Notes under the pieces: generated by a model
Told to the model about the DNA's origin: nothing
Seen by the model: the letters and a program-made list of their open reading frames with translations, nothing else
The model's database searches: none
Part shown: positions 1-7,400 of the stretch, piece after piece
Numbering within the stretch: position 1 is the stretch's first letter
How the letters are laid out: every line of letters begins with the position of its first letter
Translations under genes and position numbers: made by a program
Assembly: GCA_001275005.1 (NCBI GenBank)
Contig: JWZX01001313.1
Location: 1-16,216 of the forward strand
Length of the DNA stretch: 16,216 bases
Source of the DNA: Chrysochromulina tobinii
Taxonomy: Eukaryota > Haptophyta > Prymnesiales > Chrysochromulinaceae
Direction of reading: 5' to 3'

Positions 1-185
1 GAGATACATGTATCTTGATGTATCTGATGTGTATCCCAAAATGTATCTTGGACTCGTTTGGGATACGTGTGAAATACATGCAAAATGTCAAGATACATGT
101 ATTCTCTTGGAATGTAACAGAGCATGTAACATACATTTGAGATACATCAGGATACATTCGGGATATTACATGTATGGTGTTGCGG
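1..185. repeat. AT-richer degenerate GATACAT / GTATC repeat block
   Basis: About 185 bases are built from imperfect copies of GATACAT, its complement ATGTATC, and variants such as GGGATA. Because the core is partly palindromic (GATACATGTATC occurs intact near the start), copies appear in both orientations. Composition is clearly AT-richer than the rest of the window. The block is cut by the left edge. It could be the end of a mobile element or a simple satellite; no coding signal is convincing. Confidence 0.6.
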
Positions 186-870
186 TTGGTCCATTCGATG
201 TGGAGATACGTCCCCTGATTTAGGTTGGTCTCTGCTGATTGCGGCTTGGACGATGGCTGGTGTTATTTCGGCTTTGATGGCTGGCCATGTGCTCATGAGG
301 GCGTCGGAGAAGGTTCGGGCGGCTGCTCCTTTAAGGTAGCGCGGGGCGTGGGTGTAGCTGTAGGTGTATTCGTTCATTTCGTCGTCGGTCGCTCATCGGC
401 TATGTACTCTCTGTGTCTTTTGCTTGCGGTTCGCCGCGGTCCCGTCCTGTGGCCGGTCTCGTCGTATGTGGCTACCCAGTACCCTGTTCCGCCGTCGCGC
501 TCCGGCCAGTCGCATGGGCCAGTACCGGCTACCGCGGCTACGCGACCTCTACGGGCCCGCTTGCCTCACTTTTAAAAGTCGGACTTTTCGGCGCCGTTGG
601 CGTTGCGCTCGCGCCGCTCGGGCTGGCGACTGCTCGGAACACCGTACTTCACCGTACAGCTGCACACCGTACACGCTTCGTATGCCTGGGTACCCCCCTC
701 GCCACGTGTTCGTGTACGCTGCCTGTTGGCATGTTTCTTACCTCCGGGACGCCCGCCCCGCCGCTCCCCCCCGCGCTGATGAGAAGGCGATGGCCGATGA
801 AAAGAGAGAAGACGCAGCGAAATGGAGGCGCGGTGCACCAAGGATGTGGTGAAGCGTATAGCACCACGCA
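186..870. other. Stretch without a recognisable gene, downstream of the LRR gene
   Basis: No recognisable protein, RNA gene or mobile element is seen. A minus-strand ATG frame at 147-377 (76 codons) and plus-strand frames here match no family I know and may be chance. A 15-bp imperfect palindrome, with 7-base arms around one G, lies at 574-588. The part next to 871 should contain the 3' untranslated region of the minus-strand LRR gene. Confidence 0.5.
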
Positions 871-3353
871 TCATACATTGAGGGCATCTTTCTCACCGAG
901 ACCCGAAGCAGGTGCACGCAGGTCACATACTTCGATGGCCAGCTCCTCCTGCGCAGCCACCAAAAGATCGCGCTTGGTTCGCGCGTGGTGGTCTCGGTGG
1001 TACTCCGCATGGAGGTACGAGTACGCTTTGTGCCTGAAGGTCCGCTTGCGACCCACCGTGAAGCCGCGCGGAAAGAGGGCGTTCACGGTGTTGGAAAAAA
1101 AGAATTGCAGGAAGTCCGGCGCACGGTTCTTAATCTTGACCGCAGCAGAGAGCGCCAAGCGACCGCGCATGCCCACGTGGTTGAAACCAACCAGGAACAA
1201 GGTTCCGACTTTGCACTCGTCGCTCGCCAGCCGCAGCCGCACCGCGTCTGCAAGGGCGACGGCGCCGGCATCGCCAATGTCGTTGCTGCCCAGGTCGACC
1301 AACTGCAGCTCGCGCGCCTTGCCCATGGCGATGAAGGCCGCGAAGGATTGCAGGCCAGCGTCGCCTAAGTCGTTGCCGACGAAGAAAATCACCTTGAGGC
1401 CGGGCGCGACGCCACTGATCAGCGCGCTGCCGAGGGCCTCGACACCGCGTGGGCCCAGGCGGTTGAATCCAAGGAAGAGCTGCTCGAGCTGGGGCAGCGC
1501 GCCGGAGGAGAGGACGCCGCTGATGGAGGCGAGATGCTCGTCGGTGAGGCCGGTAAAGTTGAGATCGAGCCTCTTCAGGTTGACGCAAAAGTTGAGCGCC
1601 TGGCCGAGCCGTTCCGGCGAGCGCCACGGGTCCTTAGGGTCGAAGGGGATGCCGAAGAAAGAGAGCTCCTTGACGCAACCGAGGACGGCACGTGCCGTCT
1701 TCTCGTAGAGTGCGAGCACCTGCGCCCGGTCGGCGCCGTTGGTGAAACTGCGCTCCTTGAAGAGTTCCTCCATCCGCTCGGGCGTTGTCGGCAGCCTGCG
1801 AAGTGCTGCACGCTGCTTGCCGAGGTCGATGACGAGAGGCCAACCCGCCTGATGAGGGAGGCAATCAGGCTGATGAGGGAGGCAATCAGGGCTCATCAGG
1901 TTGATGACGAGGGGCCAACCCGCCTGCTGAAGGGTGAACGTCTTGCCGAGCTCCGCAGAGCACCGTTCGAACGTCGTCCAGCCGCGGCTTTCGTACGTGC
2001 GAATTGCATCGAACGATTTCGGCAGCTTCTTGGGCAGCTCGGTGAGCAGAACGACCGTCGTCTTGGAGTGCGCGTACCACAAGTCCATCGTGTGATCGAG
2101 TGCGAATTTCGTCGCCTGGGCCTGCGCCTCCGTTCGGCTGTCGCGGTAGCGCTCGGCCGCGCGCCGCTGGTCCTCGGTACGCTTCTCTTCGGCTATGAGC
2201 TCGGCCGGAGTCCACATCCTCGGATCCTTCTGAAAGAGGGAGGCCCAGTCGAAGAAGACGCCCATGTCGCAGAAGCCGTAGGCCTGGCACACGCCGAGCA
2301 GCCCAGAGCGGCGCAGCACGCCGAAGCTTGGGAAGAGGGTCTCCAGCCGTGTGCACAGCAGCCGCAGCTGCTCGCCATCGCAGTCTGGGTGCCTCGGTTC
2401 CAGCCAGCAACTGCGAGTGCACGCGGGGACATGCGGACCGTGTGAGAGGTGGGCGCCGGACACAATGAGGGGGATTGCAACTCAACGAGGGGGCGTTCGG
2501 CGCGACGTGACGCGTACTATGAGATGGCGACGATAGGGAGCAGGTCATCGACGTTGCGCTTGACAAACTTGCACGAGAAGATCTTGAAGAGCACGCGCAA
2601 CGCGCGCTTGAGCAGATTACCCTCACCAAGCTGCACCTCGAGCGTAAACGTCTCGTAAATCGAATAAAAGTCCACGCCGCGCTTCGCCTGCCGTGAGATC
2701 TTCTGCAGCTCGTCGACGCCGATGAAGGCGGCCTCAGGCAGCTCCTGCCGCCGCGGCAGGACGCCGCCGTATTCCCTGTGCACGCTGCTACCTGGCTGGC
2801 CGAGCGCGAGCAGCCACGACAGGCGCACCAGGCGCACCGGCCGCTCGCTCTCCTTGACGCCGTCGCCTTTGAGCGCTTCCCAGACCTCATCGTGGCCGAG
2901 GTAGCGCCGCGCAGCCGCCTGCGCCTCTTCGGAGGAGACGGCAGGGCTCGTACCTCTCGGGTGTGAGAGTGCCACCTCGCGAAGCGATTGGGATGGCTTG
3001 AGACGCTCCGAAGAGGGAATGCCACTGCAGGAGCACAGCCTGATGCCGACGGTCAGGCACAAGAGCGAGAGTGGCAGATAGATAAACTCCACACTCAAGA
3101 CGATTGCACTCACGATGCCCATGATCAGGGTCACGGGCAGGATGCACAAGTGGACCGCGAGGGGCATCGCGAGCAAGTCATGCAAGTAGAGGTGCGCCGC
3201 GAACACATGGACCGGAAAAAGAACGATGAGCAGAATGGGCGTGGCGATGGTCCCAATGAGCAGCATGGCCTGGATTACGTAACAGAGGGCGATTTGAATG
3301 GATGGCTTCCATGGCAGCGCGGTGCCCGACGGCAAAGTGCGGGCGGAGTTCAT
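871..3353 (-). CDS. Membrane-anchored leucine-rich-repeat protein
   Basis: The gene starts at ATG (3351-3353) and ends at TGA (871-873). A GT-AG intron at 2411-2517 joins two open frames in phase (TA + T makes a Tyr codon), giving about 791 residues, or about 766 if a second 75-nt GC-AG intron at 1849-1923 is also removed. Roughly residues 18-105 hold about three hydrophobic helices (cores such as MLLIGTIATPILLIVLF and LCILPVTLIMGIVSAIVL). A charged middle region follows. The C-terminal part has leucine-rich repeats of the ribonuclease-inhibitor type (LKRLDLNFTGLTDEHL, LEQLFLGFNRLGPRGVEAL, LQLVDLGSNDIGDAGAVAL). This suggests a membrane-tethered interaction protein; ligand and pathway are unknown. 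Similar RGWTTFER / LPTTPERM segments belong, as far as I recall, to expanded algal families. The 2463-871 frame alone lacks an early ATG, which supports the two-exon model. Function is not assigned. Confidence 0.75.
1849..1923 (-). other. Putative 75-nt GC-AG intron, or in-frame duplication, in the LRR gene
   Basis: In sense, the segment starts CAG|GCGGGTTGG and ends CTCATCAG|GCGGGTTGG. Its first 26 bases match the first 26 bases of the following exon at 24 positions. The rest is two tandem 21-bp units ending GATTGCCTCCCTCATCAG. It stays open in frame, so unspliced it would add 25 residues and repeat the peptide AGWPLVI(N/D)L. Confidence 0.5.
2411..2517 (-). other. GT-AG intron of the LRR gene (107 nt)
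   Basis: The 5' site reads ATA|GTACGC and the 3' site reads CGCAG|TTGC. Splicing replaces an in-frame TAG (2517-2519) with a Tyr codon and joins the membrane exon to the LRR exon in phase. It contains two diverged copies of CCCCCTCRTTG. Confidence 0.65.
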
Positions 3354-3464
3354 CCACCAGGTGGATCCTGACCAACAAACATCGTTTTCCCACAGCCCGG
3401 AAGCGACCCATGGTACAATGTTCTCCCATGGTATATGTCCTGTGGGCGCTTCCGCGTCCGTGTG

Positions 3465-3616
3465 GTGGTTACAAATTGTGTGGACACTTGGGCCACGTGG
3501 CTAGAGGTCAGCACCCAGCCCCTGTACGCGATATCGCGATTCCTCTTCCGTGGTGTGGTTACAAATTTCGTTGGGACAGGTGGTTACAAGTGTCGTGAAA
3601 CGCAGCTGGTTACACT
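3465..3616 (+). repeat. Dispersed GTGGTTACAA repeat, four copies
   Basis: GTGGTTACAAATT occurs at 3465-3477 and 3555-3567 inside a longer similar context (TTCC...CCGTG before, GTTGGGACA-like after). Shorter copies are GTGGTTACAAG at 3580 and CTGGTTACAC at 3606. The block lies upstream of the LRR gene's start codon, so it could be regulatory; this is inference only. Confidence 0.5.
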
Positions 3617-3680
3617 TCGTAGCGAGTACCTAGGAAGTTCCTAGTGCCAAGGAGCGCCGTATCGTGCACTTGGGACCACG

Positions 3681-3784
3681 ATAGCATGGGCTGTGTCGGC
3701 CACACCTCCGTCCATAGTGACCGTGGTCCTCGTGCTTGGGGGTCCGGAGTGTGTGCGCGCGTTGTGTTGAACAGCAGCAGCACC
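3681..3784. repeat. Intergenic direct duplication, copy 1
   Basis: About 104 bp beginning ATAGCATGGGCTGTGTCGG and ending CAGCAGCAGCAC is repeated at 3859-3966. The best matching blocks are GGCTGTGTCGGCCAC, CCTCCGTCCAT, CGTGCTTGGGGGTCCGGA and the terminal CAGCAGCAGCAC. Confidence 0.8.
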
Positions 3785-3858
3785 ATCGGTACTATTGGGT
3801 TACGATAGGGGGGAGGGTCTCACCTTCCCCCGCCCGCCGCCGATTAACGGCCTGTGTA

Positions 3859-3966
3859 ATAGCAGGCTGTGTCGGCCACGCCTCCGTCCATTGCGATAGC
3901 GGCCCCCGTGCTTGGGGGTCCGGACGGGAGAGCGCGCGCGTTGTGTGTGTTTCACAGCAGCAGCAC
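3859..3966. repeat. Intergenic direct duplication, copy 2
   Basis: This is the second copy, offset by about 178 bp from copy 1. Small indels and substitutions lie between the conserved blocks, so the duplication is not brand new. The 75 bp between the copies is unrelated. Confidence 0.8.
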
Positions 3967-4224
3967 AGAAATACGACACAGCATGGCCTGTACTGCCGTT
4001 CCGGTTGAAGACCCTGGGGATGCAGGAGACACGTTCACAGATATACTACGGTACGACCTATGCAGACACTCTGCGTCAAGCCCGACACGTCACGTTGCAC
4101 ATTGTCGTGCCCACGGTCCCAGACACCGCGCAGCGGCGTCGCGCGGTCGGGAGCCTTCTCGTTGTCCCCTGCGCACTGCACGCCCTTCTCAGTGTCCCCG
4201 CCCAACCTGCATTACGAGCACAAA
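3967..4224. other. Intergenic stretch with nothing recognised
   Basis: About 260 bases between the second duplicated block and the decayed thioesterase end. No repeats, RNA gene or convincing coding signal was seen on either strand. Confidence 0.4.
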
Positions 4225-4302
4225 GAGGGTGCTCGCCTCGGCGCCACACCCGCCGTCAACTCGCGCCGAGCAGCATGGTGCCCGGCCGGGCAGATCGACT
4301 AG
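4225..4302 (-). pseudogene. Decayed copy of the thioesterase C-terminal end
   Basis: This segment aligns with 4452-4530, the last coding part of the megasynthase: both share CCCGCCGTCAACTCGC, GTGCCCGGC and a GTG(A/C)TCGCCTCGG block in the same order. Translated on the minus strand it gives ELTAGVA, as in the live gene, followed by a different short tail and TAA. A frame difference upstream separates it from the PGTHW motif. It is a short, non-functional duplicate lying just beyond the 25-bp array. Confidence 0.7.
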
Positions 4303-4309
4303 TACCATA

Positions 4310-4463
4310 TAGCCCAAAAAGGGGGTGCCTGGCAGAACTAGCCCGAAAAGGAGGTGATCAAACTAGCCCAAAAAGGGGGTGATTGCACTAGCCCAAAAAG
4401 GTGGTGATCAAACTAGCCCAAAAAGGGGGTGATCGCACTATCCCAAAAAGGGGGTGATCGCCT
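4310..4463 (-). repeat. 25-bp tandem array spanning the megasynthase stop codon
   Basis: Six units of consensus TAGCCCAAAAAGGGGGTGATCRMAC (plus strand, units shown here by core only) begin at about 4310, 4339, 4364, 4389, 4414 and 4439; the first is 29 bp. The last unit encodes the final residues ITPFLG of the thioesterase. The stop TAG (4438-4440) sits at a unit boundary, so the neighbouring units are copies of the C-terminus plus stop codon, now in the 3' flank. Confidence 0.85.
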
Positions 4464-7400
4464 CGGCCACTCCCGCCGTCAACTCGCCGAACATCATCGT
4501 CCAGTGCGTGCCCGGCAGCTCGATCTTGTGCACCGTTGCCCGCGTCAGGTGCTGCAGCGAGCTCAGGAAGACGCATTCGCTCTGGTATGGGCGAGCGTCC
4601 ACGAGTGGGCAGCGCACGAGGGGGGTAGGCGTGGGCACGTGCGTGTCGAGCAGCCGATTGCATGCGACAAAGTGGCGCGCGGCGTTGGCACTGAGGCTCT
4701 CGAGCATCGCTTCGTCGTCGATCAGGGGAGCCAGCTGGGCGCGGAGCACCTGCCATTAGGTGCAATCAGGTTCAATCAGGTGCAATCAGGTGCAATCAGG
4801 TGCAATCGGGTGCAATCGGGTGCAATCATGTGCACTCGGATGCAACCATGTACATCAGGTGCAATAAGTTGCAATCAGGTTCAATCAGCATGGAGGGAAG
4901 CCAGCTGAGCACCTGCATGACCGCATCGCTGCGCGGGCTACCGTTGGCATCAAGACGCGGGCGGCCGTCCACATCGCTCGCTGTAGACGGATCGTGGAAC
5001 CCTCGGCCCTGCGTCTGCCCGAGTGGTGCATCGAACATGAGCACGGAGTGCACTGCTGGCAGAGGAGTGGGAAAGGTGTGTAGAGCTGGAGGCGCTGCGG
5101 AGGTGGGAGAGGGGTCGTCTTCACGCGCCATCTCGAGCGATCTCGCCTCGAGCTGACGCGCCATCTCGAGCGCCACTACACCACCGTACGACCAGCCGCC
5201 AAGCACGACGGCGGGCGACGCGCCCGCCATGGCGCCGCCCGCCACGGCGCCGCCCGCCACGCCGCCGCCCCCCAAGCCAAGTGCGTCGCTCATCAAGACG
5301 AGGCACTCCGCCGCAACCTCGGCGATCGACCCAAGCTGGAAGTCGCCGCCGTCGGTCAGGCAGCTGTCGTCGAAGGCGTACACGGGCCGTTGGTGGCCGA
5401 GGCGCCGGACCAGCGGCAGGTAGCACAGGCTACTTGCGCCTGCCGGATGGACCAAGAAGAGCGGCAGGTGCGTTGACGAATCCCCCGGCTGCAGGCACAC
5501 CATGCGCAGCTGGCGGGCGGGTGTGCCGGCGCTCGGGACGGCGCTCGACGCGCTGCCGCCGCCGTCCGCGGCGGTGGCGGCGGTGGCGGCGGTGGCGGCG
5601 GCGGCGGCGGCGCTGGCAGCGCTGGCATGCATTTGCGAGCAGATGCCGCGCACGGTGGGCTGTGCGAACAGTTGCTGGACCGTCAGCCGGGTGCCGAGCG
5701 CCGTCCTGAGCGCGAGCAGCAGCCGCAGGGCTGAGACGGAGTCGCCGCCTAGCCTGAAGAAGTGTGAACGTTCACAGCAGAGGGTCGCTACCGGTAGACG
5801 GAGGATGCTTGCCATCGCTTCACGCACCGCCGCCTCGACTGCGTCTGCTGGCTCCTCCACGGCGGGGGAGGTGCCCGACTCGGCGCCCTGCTGTGCGGAG
5901 CTTCGCCTGGTGGGCGGGGGGAGCCGTTTCCGATCCACCTTGCCGTTGGGGCTGAGCGGCACCTGCTCGAGCATCGTCCAGTGATGAGGGACCATGTAGT
6001 CGGGTAGCTTCTCGGCGCACAGGACACGGAGCCTGGCCTGCACGGCGTCGGCGTCGGCGGCGTCGGCTGTCCCGCCAACGGCTGTCCCGCCAACGGCTGT
6101 CCCGCCAACGGCTGACCCGCTAACGGCTGACCCGCTAACGGCTGACCCGCCAACGGCTGACCCGCTAACGGCTGACCCGCTAACGGCAGGCACCACGTAC
6201 GCGGCCAGCTTCCCTTCAAACACGGTAGCGGCCGCGCTCGCCACCGCAGCATCCTTGGTCAAGATCTCCTCAATCTCGCCGAGCTCGACGCGGAAGCCGT
6301 TCACCTTGACCTGCAATTTGAGGCAATCAGAGGTCATCAGAGGTCATCAGAGGCCATCCAATGCAATCAGAGGCCATCAGAGGCCATCGGAGGTCATCAG
6401 AGGCCATCAGAGGCCATCATCAGAGGCCATCCGATGCAATGAGAGGCCATCCGAGGCCATCGGAGGTCATCCGATGCAGTGAGAGGCAATGACCTGCGAG
6501 TCCTCCCGTCCCAAGATTTCTAGTAGCCCATCAGGGCGCAGACGACCAAGGTCGCCGGTTCGGAAGAGCATCGGTCCATTTGGGGTCGAAGGCGTCGTGT
6601 CGGGCGCGCCCGTGCGCAGGAATTGGCGCGCGCTCTTCTCGGGCTCCTGATGAGGGAGGCAATCAGAGGTCATCCGAGGCAATCAGAGGTCATCCGAGGC
6701 AATCAGAGGTCATCCGAGGCAATCAGAGGTCATCTGAGGCAATCGGAGGTCATCGGAGGTACCTCGTAGTAGCCCAACGCGACGCCTGCGCCGCCGATGT
6801 GGATCACGCCAGTAACCCATGGCTCGCAGTGATGGAGGTTGTCATCAAGGATGAGCATCGTCTGGTTGCGTAACGGCCGCCCGTACGGGATGGACGTCCA
6901 GTTGGGATCGGTGCTCAGCACGGCGCCCGGTGTGCCCTCGGGATGCAGCTCGTGCATATTCGACCAGATCGCGGCCTCGGTGGCGCCGCCCATGCTGATG
7001 ATGCGCAGCGCGGCACACTCGGACACGGCACGGATGCGCCCTGGGGAGAGCGCGCGCAATCCAACGAGCGATCAGAAGGCAATCGAGGTCAATCAAGAGA
7101 GATCAAGGGAGATCGCACCTGGGGAGAGCGCGCGAAACCAACGAGCGCTCAGAAGGCAATCAAGGGCAATCAAGGGCAATCAAGGGAGATCGAAGGAGAT
7201 CGATGGAGATCGCACCTGGGAGAGCGCGCGCAATCCAGTCTCCGCTCAAGAAGATGAGACGCAGGCAAGCGGGCAGCGTCCGGCCGGAATGCTCCGCATG
7301 CGCAACGAGCAACTCCATGAAGGCGGGCACGGTGTTCCAGATCGTGATCTGGTGCGAGCTCACGATCTCGAGCCAGATCTCGGGGTCGGGAGGGCTGATG

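Larger units (their letters stand above)
3354..4224. other. Intergenic region between the two minus-strand genes
   Basis: This should include the promoter and 5' untranslated region of the LRR gene on the minus strand and the downstream flank of the megasynthase. Besides the repeats listed separately it has a 15-bp imperfect palindrome at 3630-3644 (7-base arms, one central G). Several plus-strand frames run through 3736-4382, but they cross the duplicated blocks and match no family I recognise. No promoter element is clear enough to call. Confidence 0.5.
4441..5510 (-). other. Megasynthase domain: C-terminal thioesterase (TE)
   Basis: A type I alpha/beta-hydrolase releases the chain by hydrolysis or cyclisation. 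Motifs are LFLVHPAGASSLCYLPLVRRL (the oxyanion-loop region), the nucleophile in GGWSYGGV (Ser codon 5189-5191), the probable catalytic Asp in MFDAPLG, and the His in PGTHWTMM (codon 4504-4506) on the last exon. The last intron (4750-4912) lies between Asp and His. A Gly/Ala repeat (VAGGAVAGGAMAGA) and a duplicated LEMAR segment are insertions. It ends ITPFLG, inside the 25-bp array. Confidence 0.92.

Noticed and set aside
147-377. Small minus-strand ATG frame of 76 codons
   Set aside because: It is open and starts with ATG, but runs into the repeat block, has no recognisable domain and no supporting context.
413-1708. Long plus-strand open frame (431 codons)
   Set aside because: It is antisense to the LRR gene and rich in Arg/Ser/Pro, as expected from a GC-rich shadow frame; no family motif.
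6311-6493. CTGATGACC units as box C/D snoRNAs
   Set aside because: CTGA and TGATGA occur only because the 10-bp repeat contains them; there is no paired C and D box with a terminal stem.
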